19,297 bases of DNA from JAIRQK01 sp047974135. GTDB taxonomy: Bacteria > Campylobacterota > Campylobacteria > Campylobacterales > Campylobacteraceae. The stretch's first letter is position 1, and each line of letters begins with the position of its first letter. Made by a program: the position numbers and the translations under genes. Below, piece by piece: positions 6,561-14,800 of this stretch. The stretch is from NCBI GenBank assembly GCA_047974135.1, contig JBKECC010000143.1, positions 1 to 19,297 of the forward strand. Reading direction: 5' to 3'. The notes under the pieces are model-generated. The model was not told the DNA's origin, ran no database searches, and saw only the letters and a program-made list of their open reading frames with translations.

Positions 6561-6583
6561 TTATTGATATTTATAGTTTTTGA
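6488..6583 (+). CDS. Possible 31-residue mini-protein in element copy B
   Basis: The ATG at 6488 opens MHKYTKHLAPSLKEREQF, and the frame stops at the TGA 6581-6583, overlapping the 3' end of the Fe-S protein gene on the other strand. KHLAPSLK matches KHLVPSLK of copy A (5106-5222) at the same offset. The ribosome binding site is poor. The one nucleotide difference in the shared core changes an amino acid (GCT to GTT), so there is no sign of protein-level selection from two copies alone. Confidence 0.25.
   Translation: MHKYTKHLAPSLKEREQFLSFLTALIDIYSF
6523..6552. terminator. Intrinsic terminator after the Fe-S protein gene
   Basis: AAAAGAGAGA (6523-6532) pairs perfectly with TCTCTCTTTT (6541-6550), extended inward by a wobble and an A-T pair to an ACAA loop, with T6 on the plus strand and T4 on the minus strand. 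It begins 9 bases after the Fe-S gene stop and would end the hemB-to-Fe-S gene cluster. Confidence 0.65.
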
Positions 6584-7847
6584 TAGCTTCTGCGATTAGT
6601 TCGAGTGGGTGGGCAAACTCTACATCAACCTTTTCTCTATCCATAGCATTTACAAGCTGCATACGACAAGCACTACACTCAGCACTTACTACATCAGCCT
6701 TTGTGTTTTCTATCATCTTGGCTTTTGAGATACCAACTGCACTTGAAAATTTGTATTTTTCTGTTTGCATAGTAACCCCACCAAAACCACAGCATTGGTT
6801 TGAGTTACTCATCTCAACCAAGTTATAGTTTGCACCAATAAGCGCACGAGGTTCTTTAAAAACCCCCATAACTTTTCTTGCGTGACATGGGTCATGATAT
6901 GTGATAGTTTTTTCATTTTTCATATCAAAACTTTTTAAATGCTCTAAAAGATTTGTCTCTTTATACAACCAATCAGTTGCAAGATACACTTTTGGAAGTA
7001 TCTTTTTTATTCTCTCTTGCCACTCTGGTTGGTCTCTCATAAACTTTTCCCAATCCTCTTTTATCATCGCTCCACAAGTTGCTTCAGGAGTTATAATAGC
7101 ATCAACATCATCTATAAAAGTTTCAAAATATTCAACATTTTTCTTGATTAAACTTTCAACCGTTTTAAAATCCCCCGTAAAAAATGCAGGAGCGCCACAG
7201 CACTCTTGCTTTTTTGGTATAAATGCGTTTATTTTAAGTTCAGCCAAAATCTCCATCAAGCTTGAGCCGATTTTTGTGTAGTTGTAATTTGTCAAACAGC
7301 CTGCAAAAATTGCTACTGTTTTTGCTTTTTCTTCTTTTGAATTTTTAGTTTTTTCAGGATAACTCTCCATGAAACTTTTAAAGTTTAACTTGAAAAAGAC
7401 TCGTCTTCCAACAAACGGAAGACTAAATCTCGGCTTTATTGATTGTTTATCTTTTAAATTTTTAAATAACAATGGCGTAAAAACGGAGCCAAGCGCAAAC
7501 ATCCAATCCATAATCAAATGGTGGCGCAAAAGAAAGAAATACGCTCTTTTGTACCAAGCTATACCAAATTTTTTCGCGATATCTCGTCTTACATTTTCGA
7601 TAGCAAAATCAACTTCCAACTTGTTTGGACAAACGCTAACACAGGTTGTACACAAGAAACACTTCTCAAAGATATCTTTTGCATTTTTATCAAGCTCAAG
7701 CTCACCTCTTTGGTAAGCCCCAACTAAATCCAAAAAACCTCTTGGGCTTGTTACCTCATCTGGATTGATTTGATGGATTGTACAATCTGGTATACACTTT
7801 CCACACTTTACACAGGCATCACTTACTTTATTAAAATCATACATCAC
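6561..7847 (-). CDS. GlpC/GlcF-like (Fe-S) oxidoreductase subunit with two CCG domains
   Basis: A 428-residue protein. The N-terminus holds two [4Fe-4S] motifs: Cys12-x2-Cys15-x2-Cys18-x3-Cys22 and Cys63-x2-Cys66-x2-Cys69-x3-Cys73-Pro. Two cysteine-rich CCG (DUF224) domains follow, with ECCGAP and QCCGFGG, of the kind found in GlpC, GlcF, LutA and HdrB-type subunits that pass electrons from flavoproteins to quinone or other carriers. The true partner and substrate are not evident: no FAD-dependent dehydrogenase is adjacent. Helicobacter has a glpC-annotated gene beside hemN (HP0666/HP0665, from memory), so the pairing is conserved. The frame starts GTG-ATG directly at the hemN stop; the ATG at 7844, 6 bases from GGTG, is as likely as the GTG. 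Confidence 0.85.
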   Translation of the reverse strand: MMYDFNKVSDACVKCGKCIPDCTIHQINPDEVTSPRGFLDLVGAYQRGELELDKNAKDIFEKCFLCTTCVSVCPNKLEVDFAIENVRRDIAKKFGIAWYKRAYFFLLRHHLIMDWMFALGSVFTPLLFKNLKDKQSIKPRFSLPFVGRRVFFKLNFKSFMESYPEKTKNSKEEKAKTVAIFAGCLTNYNYTKIGSSLMEILAELKINAFIPKKQECCGAPAFFTGDFKTVESLIKKNVEYFETFIDDVDAIITPEATCGAMIKEDWEKFMRDQPEWQERIKKILPKVYLATDWLYKETNLLEHLKSFDMKNEKTITYHDPCHARKVMGVFKEPRALIGANYNLVEMSNSNQCCGFGGVTMQTEKYKFSSAVGISKAKMIENTKADVVSAECSACRMQLVNAMDREKVDVEFAHPLELIAEAIKNYKYQ

Positions 7848-9215
7848 TTACACCGTCTTACTAAATTGTCTTTTTTCTTCTGGAACTTTTTTGAGATAAG
7901 CATCAAAAGGCATCGAAATATTTCTAATGAGTAAAGTACCAGTTTGGCTTACATGTAAAGAGTTTTCATCCAAGCTTACAAGTCCTTCATCTATGAAAGA
8001 TTTTAATCCATCAACTGCATCTTTAAAATAATCAAAAAAGTCTATACCAAAAGTTTTTTCTATGTTTTTTATATTGAGTTTAAAGTTACTCATAAGTTCC
8101 ATAATAACCGCTTTTCTTATAACATCATCATTGCTTAAAACAAGTCCTCTATGAACTGGCAAGTAGCCACTATCTATGGCATTTTCATACTCGTTCATCT
8201 CTTTATAATTTTGCACATAATGTCTTACACCTTCACCGATACTTGTAAGTCCAATGCCTATCAAGTCTGCTCCGCCTTTAGTGGTATAGCCTTGAAAATT
8301 TCTGTGAAGTTCACCTTTTTCAATGGCCAAAAACAGCTCATCTTTAGGTTTTGCGAAGTGATCCATGCCAATCATTTTATAGCCATTTGCACTTAAAAAA
8401 TCTATAGTATATTTCATAATCTCAAGCTTCTCTTTTGGCAAAGGCAAGGTTGTCTCATCAAACTTTCTCATAGTTTTTTTCATCCAAGGAACATGAGCGT
8501 AGTTAAAGATAGCGTATCTATCTACATCAAGTTCTAGTGAGAGTTCAAGCGTCTTTTTAAAAGTTTCTAAACTTTGATAAGGAAGCCCATAAATCAAATC
8601 CATATTTATAGAATTTATGCCATATTTTCTAGCTAATTTTACGGCATTATTCGTAACTTCAAAAGGCTGGATACGGTGAATCTCTTTTTGTACTTTTTCA
8701 TCAAAATCTTGCACACCAAAACTTATGCGGTTAAAACCATTTTTTGTTAAAACGCTCATTTGCTCTTCATCCAAAAATCTTGGATCAATCTCACAGCTTA
8801 TCTCAGCATCTTTAGAGACATTTGGAAAAACACTCCAAATCGCTTTTATAATCTCATCTAAACTTTTTGCATCAAAAAATGTTGGTGTTCCGCCACCAAA
8901 ATGAAGTTGTAGAATCTCTCTATTTGTATCTAAATGTTTTTTTAAAATATCAAGCTCTTTTTTTAAGTACTCTATGTATCTTGCTTTTTTATCTTCTTTG
9001 CTTGTAAAGACAACGTTACAACCACAGAAATAACAGGCGCTTCTACAAAATGGAAGATGAGTGTATAAAGAGAGTTTTCTGTTTTTATCTTGATTTTTTA
9101 AAATCGTCTCATAATCTTTACATGTAAAGCTTTCACTAAACTCTGGAGCTGTTGGATAACTTGTGTACCTTGGTCCTGGTTTTGAGTACTTGGTAAATTG
9201 CTCAAAATCTATCAT
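7848..9215 (-). CDS. hemN: Oxygen-independent coproporphyrinogen III oxidase (radical SAM)
   Basis: A 455-residue protein, nearly the length of E. coli HemN (457). It decarboxylates coproporphyrinogen III to protoporphyrinogen IX anaerobically, using S-adenosylmethionine and a [4Fe-4S] cluster. The cluster motif is Cys57-x3-Cys61-x2-Cys64 with the additional Cys66 (CRSACYFCGC), preceded by LYTHLPF with Tyr51; the SAM-binding LHFGGGTPTFF follows. The N-terminal RYTSYPTAP is typical of true HemN rather than of HemW. The ATG begins directly after the stop of the upstream DUF2603-like gene, and its own stop abuts the Fe-S gene start, so the three are translationally linked. Its codons include an exact TTTACATGTAAA and a one-mismatch copy. 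Confidence 0.93.
   Translation of the reverse strand: MIDFEQFTKYSKPGPRYTSYPTAPEFSESFTCKDYETILKNQDKNRKLSLYTHLPFCRSACYFCGCNVVFTSKEDKKARYIEYLKKELDILKKHLDTNREILQLHFGGGTPTFFDAKSLDEIIKAIWSVFPNVSKDAEISCEIDPRFLDEEQMSVLTKNGFNRISFGVQDFDEKVQKEIHRIQPFEVTNNAVKLARKYGINSINMDLIYGLPYQSLETFKKTLELSLELDVDRYAIFNYAHVPWMKKTMRKFDETTLPLPKEKLEIMKYTIDFLSANGYKMIGMDHFAKPKDELFLAIEKGELHRNFQGYTTKGGADLIGIGLTSIGEGVRHYVQNYKEMNEYENAIDSGYLPVHRGLVLSNDDVIRKAVIMELMSNFKLNIKNIEKTFGIDFFDYFKDAVDGLKSFIDEGLVSLDENSLHVSQTGTLLIRNISMPFDAYLKKVPEEKRQFSKTV
7948..7959. repeat. Iterated palindrome, one-mismatch copy (CTTACATGTAAA)
   Basis: Inside hemN. On the coding strand it is read Ser-Leu-His-Val with the TTA CAT GTA phase seen in most coding copies; the inner ten bases TTACATGTAA are exact. 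Confidence 0.65.
9117..9128. repeat. Iterated palindrome TTTACATGTAAA, exact copy 5
   Basis: Exact copy in the 5' part of hemN, flanked by C and G so that the palindrome extends to 14 bases (CTTTACATGTAAAG), and to 16 with the outer T/C excluded. Here the codon phase is TTT ACA TGT AAA (Phe-Thr-Cys-Lys), unlike the other coding copies. Confidence 0.8.
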
Positions 9216-9716
9216 TTAGTTAAGCTCACTATTTAACTTTAACATATTGTCTTGGATAGCGTTTATATCGACAAAAAGTGCTGGATGTTTTTTCTTTATG
9301 TCACCAACTAATCTGTCTAAATCTATCTTTATAGCCTTTGCATCTTTACTTTTTTTTGCCATATTTTTTATCTCATCCATAGCAACAACCCAAACATCAC
9401 CAAAATCAACAGGGAAGTTTTTCCAGATAGTTCTCTCTAGTTTTAAATCAAAATTTTCTTGATTACTATTTTTTAAATTTTCTACCATTTTTGTCAAAGT
9501 ATCCATAGAAACGAGCGCATGAACTTTCTTTTTTTCATCAATCACAAACCAAGGTTCAGCAGCTTCCCAACTTCCACTTTTTAGACTTACCTGTTTTACA
9601 TCGGGATTGTCAGTAGTTTCAACTTCTAAAACAGTTTTGCCACTATCAATACCGATTTTTTTTGCAAGATTATCAATTTTATCATAAACGGTAAGTTCGT
9701 TTTTTTTCTCCATCAA
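9216..9716 (-). CDS. DUF2603 (UPF0763)-like protein of unknown function
   Basis: A soluble protein of 165-166 residues that resembles the DUF2603 family, which I know only from Campylobacterota. Landmarks are 'SGSWEAAEPWFVIDE' (around residues 46-61), 'ENFDLKLERTIWKNFPVDF' and 'DVWVVAMDEI'. No signal peptide, membrane segment or metal motif is visible and no activity can be assigned. Two starts are possible: a TTG at 9716, 5 bases after GGAG, and an ATG at 9713, 8 bases after it; the ATG is preferred. It sits between argF (12-base gap) and hemN (0-base gap). C. jejuni has a hypothetical gene in the same place (Cj0993c, from memory), so the association with haem and arginine genes is old. The family name is recalled, not searched. 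Confidence 0.75.
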   Translation of the reverse strand: MMEKKNELTVYDKIDNLAKKIGIDSGKTVLEVETTDNPDVKQVSLKSGSWEAAEPWFVIDEKKKVHALVSMDTLTKMVENLKNSNQENFDLKLERTIWKNFPVDFGDVWVVAMDEIKNMAKKSKDAKAIKIDLDRLVGDIKKKHPALFVDINAIQDNMLKLNSELN

Positions 9717-9728
9717 AATATCTCCGAA

Positions 9729-10649
9729 TTATCTTTTTTTATCCAACCAAACCATCACAGCTTTTTGTACATGTAAACGATTTTCTGCTTCATCAAAAAC
9801 TTCATCTGCGTGTTTTTCAAACACCGCGTCACTTACTTCGTAATCTCTATAGGCTGGCAAGCAGTGTAAAAACATAGCGTCTTTGGAAGCTAACTTCATC
9901 ATATTTTCATCAACGATGTAGCCTTTAAAATCTTTTAATCTTTTCTCTTTTTCTGCTTCTTGCCCCATAGAAACCCAAGTATCTGTTGTAACAACATTTG
10001 CGCCTTTTATGGCTACTTTTGGATCATCGATTATCACTATCTTTGCACCACTTTTTTTTGCAAACTCTTTGGCATCTTTTAAAACTTGCTCATTTACTTC
10101 GTAACCCTTTGGAGTTGCAACTCTAAGTTCAAATCCAAGTTTAGAAGCTAGCATCAACCAAGAGTGAGTTATATTGTTTCCATCGCCAACATAAGCAACG
10201 ACTAAATCTTTACTATGTCCATGTTCAACGACAGTTAAGTAGTCTGCTAAAATTTGCATAGGATGATACATGTCGCTTAATCCACTTATAACAGGAACGC
10301 TTGAGTACTTTGCAAACTCTTCAAGGCGAGCTTGCTCGTAAGTTCTTATCATGACCATATCAACCATACGAGAGAGCACTCTTGCAGTATCTTTGATTGG
10401 TTCTCCGCGTCCAAGTTGAGTATCATTTGAGCTTAAAAAAAGAGCTGAACCTCCTAGTTGGTACATACCAACTTCAAAACTCACTCTTGTTCTTGTAGAA
10501 TTTTTTTCAAAAATCATAGCAAGAGTTTGTTTTTCAAGATAAGGCTTTAGTTTGCCTTTTTTTGTCTTTTTTTTTATCTTTTTTGCTAACTTTAATATAT
10601 CTAAAATTTCATCTTTGCTGAAATCTTTTAATGTTAAGAAATGTCTCAT
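9729..10649 (-). CDS. argF: Ornithine carbamoyltransferase
   Basis: A 306-residue enzyme that makes citrulline from ornithine and carbamoyl phosphate in arginine biosynthesis. The carbamoyl-phosphate site STRTR (51-55), HPMQ (129-132), the ornithine-binding DTWVSMGQE (223-231, SMG loop) and HCLP (262-265) are all intact, which separates it from aspartate carbamoyltransferase. Its ATG overlaps the hemB stop by four bases (ATGA), so translation is coupled to hemB. It lacks other arginine genes nearby, so its control may follow the hemB promoter rather than an arginine operon. A one-mismatch palindrome copy lies near its 3' end. Confidence 0.96.
   Translation of the reverse strand: MRHFLTLKDFSKDEILDILKLAKKIKKKTKKGKLKPYLEKQTLAMIFEKNSTRTRVSFEVGMYQLGGSALFLSSNDTQLGRGEPIKDTARVLSRMVDMVMIRTYEQARLEEFAKYSSVPVISGLSDMYHPMQILADYLTVVEHGHSKDLVVAYVGDGNNITHSWLMLASKLGFELRVATPKGYEVNEQVLKDAKEFAKKSGAKIVIIDDPKVAIKGANVVTTDTWVSMGQEAEKEKRLKDFKGYIVDENMMKLASKDAMFLHCLPAYRDYEVSDAVFEKHADEVFDEAENRLHVQKAVMVWLDKKR
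9766..9777. repeat. Iterated palindrome, one-mismatch copy (TGTACATGTAAA)
   Basis: Inside argF near the C-terminus; on the coding strand it reads Leu-His-Val-Gln with the common TTA CAT GTA phase. Confidence 0.6.
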
Positions 10650-11629
10650 TTTACACCTTTCTTTGAAAGAAGTTTTGCTATCTCTTTAGCATGATAACTT
10701 ATGATTATATCAGCACCTGCTCGTTTAAATCCTATCATAGTTTCCATTAAAACTCTATCATAATCAATCACCCCAGCAGCACCTGCTACTTTTAACATTG
10801 AGTATTCACCACTCACGTTATAAACACAAAGCGGAAGCGCAGTTGCATTTTTTACCTCTCTTACAATGTCAAGGTAGGCAAGAGCTGGTTTTATCATCAA
10901 TATATCTGCACCCTCTAATTCATCTTCAACCGATTCTGCAACTGCTTCACGTCTATTTGCTGGATTCATTTGGTAAGTTTTTCTATCCCCAAAGCTTGGA
11001 GCGGATTCTGCTACATCACGAAATGGACCATAATACGCGCTTGCAAATTTTGTAGAGTAGCTCATGATAGGCAAGTTTGTAAAGCCTTCATCATCAAGAG
11101 CTTCTCTTATAGCACTTATCATGCCATCCATCATCCCACTTGGAGCTATCATATCTGCTCCACTTTTTGCGTGAATAACTGCTTGCTTACCCAAAATTTC
11201 TAAAGTTGCGTCGTTATCAACGCTTTCATGTTCTATATCTAAAATTCCACAGTGTCCATGGTCTGTATACTCACAAAAACAAAGATCAGTTACTATCATC
11301 ATACTTGGATGGACTTTTTTTATCTCTTTTATCGCGCGCGCTATGATTCCATGTTCACAAAGTGCATCGCTACCTATGCTATCTTTAGTTTCTGGGATAC
11401 CAAAAAGCATGATTGCATTTATGCCTAATTCTTGTAACTCTGTACACTCTTTTATGGCTTCATCGATGCTCATTTGAAAAACGCCTGGCATTGAGTTTAT
11501 CTCTTTTTTAAAGTTTTTACCATCTTTTATAAATAGTGGATATATAAAGTCACTTACACTAAGTGTTGTCTCGGTTACCAAGTCTCTTATGACTTTGTTC
11601 ATCCTTAGTCTTCTGAATCTTTTAAACAC
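10646..11629 (-). CDS. hemB: Delta-aminolevulinic acid dehydratase (porphobilinogen synthase)
   Basis: A 327-residue enzyme joining two 5-aminolevulinate molecules into porphobilinogen, the second step of haem synthesis after ALA. The catalytic lysines appear in 'MSYSTKFASAYYGPFR' (Lys194) and 'LMIKPALAYLD' (Lys247). The segment DLCFCEYTDHGHCG supplies Cys117, Cys119 and Cys127, the three-cysteine site of zinc-dependent HemB. The start is a GTG at 11629 with AAAGGA 7 bases upstream; an ATG nine codons later would remove the conserved FKRFRRLR start. It is the first gene of a five-gene minus-strand cluster (hemB, argF, DUF2603-like, hemN, Fe-S protein) with gaps of -4, 12, 0 and 0 bases. Confidence 0.96.
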   Translation of the reverse strand: MFKRFRRLRMNKVIRDLVTETTLSVSDFIYPLFIKDGKNFKKEINSMPGVFQMSIDEAIKECTELQELGINAIMLFGIPETKDSIGSDALCEHGIIARAIKEIKKVHPSMMIVTDLCFCEYTDHGHCGILDIEHESVDNDATLEILGKQAVIHAKSGADMIAPSGMMDGMISAIREALDDEGFTNLPIMSYSTKFASAYYGPFRDVAESAPSFGDRKTYQMNPANRREAVAESVEDELEGADILMIKPALAYLDIVREVKNATALPLCVYNVSGEYSMLKVAGAAGVIDYDRVLMETMIGFKRAGADIIISYHAKEIAKLLSKKGVK

Positions 11630-11662
11630 GTAAAAATCCTTTTGTAAATATTAAAAGTAAAG

Positions 11663-11668
11663 ATTTTA
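11663..11668 (-). promoter_or_regulatory. Candidate -10 box (TAAAAT) for the hemB cluster
   Basis: TAAAAT in the context TGTGATAAAATC, 33 bases before the hemB GTG. The palindrome at 11688-11703 covers the corresponding -35 area, so a protein bound there could control this promoter. No good -35 hexamer is seen. Confidence 0.4.
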
Positions 11669-11687
11669 TCACAACAAAGATAAAAAA

Positions 11688-11703
11688 ACTTTACATGTAA
11701 AGT
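11688..11703. repeat. Iterated palindrome TTTACATGTAAA, exact copy 6 (16-base perfect palindrome)
   Basis: ACTTTACATGTAAAGT, centred in the hemB/activase divergent intergenic region. The core 11690-11701 is exact. Of all copies this one is best placed to be an operator, about 60 bases before hemB and 150 bases before the activase gene. Confidence 0.8.
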
Positions 11704-11725
11704 ATATATACAAAAAATATACTTT
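11699..11725. repeat. Inverted repeat AAAGTATAT / ATATACTTT overlapping the palindrome
   Basis: Perfect 9-base arms (11699-11707 and 11717-11725) with a 9-base spacer. The left arm begins within the palindrome at 11688-11703, so two dyads are nested in the hemB upstream region. It may be an operator; AT-rich chance symmetry is possible. Confidence 0.4.
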
Positions 11726-11808
11726 TTTCTTCGTGTCAAATTTGTGATAATTTTAGAAAAAAGATTTAAGTTGAAAATTAAAGCAAGTTAGAGTAAAATA
11801 GTAGGTAC

Positions 11809-11814
11809 TATAAT
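11809..11814 (+). promoter_or_regulatory. Candidate -10 box (TATAAT) of the activase-like gene
   Basis: A perfect TATAAT, 37 bases before the ATG at 11852. No convincing -35 is present. An AGAGG ribosome binding site lies at 11843-11847. Confidence 0.5.
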
Positions 11815-11851
11815 CTTAATAAAAGCATTATAACTAGCTAAAAGAGGTAAA

Positions 11852-14800
11852 ATGAGCGAGGTTTTGATACACCAATTTGACAATTTAAACAATCTTCACA
11901 TTGGCGTAGATGTAGGTTCTACAACTGTCAAGATTGTTGTGCTTGATGAAAATTATAACTTAATACACGGAGTTTATAAAAGACACAATTCAGAAGTTAG
12001 GCAAACTATGATAAATCTAGTGCTTGAACTCCAAAATCAACCTTTTTTTAAACCAGATACAAAAGCAACATTGGCAATCGCAGGAAGCGGTGGTATGGAT
12101 GTTGCGCTAATCGCCGAAATCCCTTTTGTTCAAGAAGTTATTGCTTGTGCTGGAGCTGTTGAGAAGTTTATACCCCAAACTGATGTCTCAGTTGAGCTTG
12201 GTGGCGAAGATGCAAAGATAACATTTTTTACAAATGGCATAGAACAAAGAATGAATGGAAGTTGTGCTGGTGGAACTGGCGCTTTCATCGATCAAATGGC
12301 AAGTTTACTAAAAACTGATGCTGCTGGCATAAACGAACTTGCAAAAAATGGAAAAAATATCTACCCGATAGCAGCCCGTTGTGGAGTTTTTGCAAAAACA
12401 GATGTTCAGCCACTTCTTAACGAAGGTGTTGATAAGGGAGATATTGCTCTTTCTATATTTCAAGCAGTTGCTCATCAAGCTATAAGTGGGCTTTCATGCG
12501 GGCGAAAGATTAAAGGAAAAGTAGTATTTTTAGGTGGTCCTTTAAACTTTTTAAGTGAACTTAAAAAAAGATTTATAAGTATTTTAGAGTTAAACGATGA
12601 AGATATAATAAACCCAAAAAATAGTGAACTTTTCGTTGCAATCGGTGCTGCTTTAAATAAAGAAAAAACCTTTCAACTCTGTGAAATTATAGAAAAATTT
12701 GAAAAGCTGTCTTCAACATCAAGCGCAACCCTAAACTCTTTAAGACCTCTGTTTTTAGACAAACAAGAAAAAGATGATTTTTTACATAGACACTCTCTTT
12801 CAAAGGCAAAAAGAAGAGATTTAGCGTCTTACAGTGGAAATGTATTTTTTGGTATCGATTGTGGCTCAACCACAACAAAAGCTGTTCTTTTAAGTGATGA
12901 TAGCGAAGTTTTATACGAATTTTACAGTAGCAACGAAGGTGATCCACTTAGGATAGTTAAAAAGATAATCGCTGATGTTTATTCAAAACTTCCTTTACAT
13001 GTAAACATTACCTCATCTTGTGTTACAGGATATGGCGAAGCGTTAATCAAAGAAGCTTACAAGCTTGATGCTTCAGAAGTTGAAACCATAGCGCACTACA
13101 AAGCTGCAAGTTTTTTTAACCCTAAAGTTGATTGTATCGTTGATATTGGCGGACAAGACATGAAGTATGTTCGCATTAAAAACGGAACAATAGACAGCAT
13201 TTTACTAAATGAAGCTTGTTCATCTGGGTGTGGCTCATTTATAGAGACTTTTGCAAAATCGGTAAGTGTGCCAGTTGCAGAGTTTGCGAAAGTTGCACTA
13301 GATTCAGAAGCACCAGCAGACCTTGGTTCACGTTGTACTGTTTTTATGAATTCAAGCGTAAAACAAGCACAAAAAGAGGGAGCTAGCGTTGCTGATATAT
13401 CTGCTGGGCTCTCTTATGCTGTTATAAAAAATGCACTTATAAAAGTTATAAAACTAAAAAATCCTGAGGATTTAGGCGAACACATCATCGTTCAAGGTGG
13501 AACTTTTTATAATGACTCAGTTTTGAGAGCCTTTGAGTTAATCTCAAAAAGAGAGGTTATAAGACCTGATATAGCTGGACTTATGGGAGCTTTTGGGGCT
13601 GCTCTTTTAGCAAAAGAGCAATATGAGGGAGAAAATAGCTCAAGTATTTTAGACTTAGCTACCCTGCAAGATTTTTCAGTCAAACACACTATGCTTAGGT
13701 GCAACGCTTGCTCTAACTCATGCGCTATGACACTTAACCGTTTTTCTGATGGTAGAAAGTTCATAACAGGAAACAGATGCGAGCGTGGACTTGGCAAAAA
13801 AGTAAGTGCAAGCTCAACTTTGCCAAATCTTTATGATTACAAATATGAAAAACTGTTTTCTTACGAGCCTTTAAAAAATGCTCCTCTTGGGAAGATTGGC
13901 ATTCCTAGAGCTTTAAATATGTATGAAAATTATCCACTTTGGTTTACATTTCTTACAAATCTTGGATTTGAAGTTATCATCTCAGATGAATCTTCAAAAG
14001 CACTTTTAGAAAAAGGGTTAGACACTCTTCCTTCTGATTCTATCTGCTATCCTGCAAAATTAGTTCATGGACATATCATAAACTTGATAGAAAAAGGTGT
14101 ACCTGCTATATTTTATCCTTGCGTAGCGTATGAAGGCAAAGAGTTTAAAGATGCTCACGAGAGTTATAACTGTCCTATTGTTATCTCATATCCAGAGCAA
14201 ATCAGAAACAATATAGACCTTTTAAAAGAGAAAAACATAAACTACATCCAACCTTTTGTATCCCTAGAAGATAGAGATAGACTAGCTAAAAGATTGGTTG
14301 AGGTATTTAAAAAACCTTTCAATCTCTCTTCAAGCACTATAAAAGATGCACTGATAGATGCTTGGGCTGAACAACAAAGTTTCAAACTTGACTTAGCAAA
14401 CAAAGGCAAGGAAACTGTAGAATATATAAAAGAGCAAGGTATTCACGGTATAGTTCTTTCAGGTCGTCCATATCATCTTGACCCTGAAATACATCATGGC
14501 ATTCCACAAGTTATAAACACGCTTGGCATGGCAGTTTTAACCGAAGACTCAATCTCACATTTAGTAGATTTACAAGAGAGATTAAGAGTAGTTGACCAAT
14601 GGACTTATCACGCAAGACTTTACCGCGCTGCTACACTTGTAAGCGATAATCTATCTTTAGATTTGATACAACTAACATCTTTTGGTTGTGGCCTTGATTC
14701 CGTAACTGCCGAACAAGTTCAAGAGTTGTTAGAGAAAAAAGATAGAGTTTATACAAATATAAAAATCGATGAAATTAGCAATCTTGGTGCTGTTAGGATA

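Noticed and set aside
10268..10273. ACATGT inside argF as another copy of the iterated palindrome
   Set aside because: Only the six-base core matches; the flanks (ATACATGTCG) lack the TTT and AAA arms.
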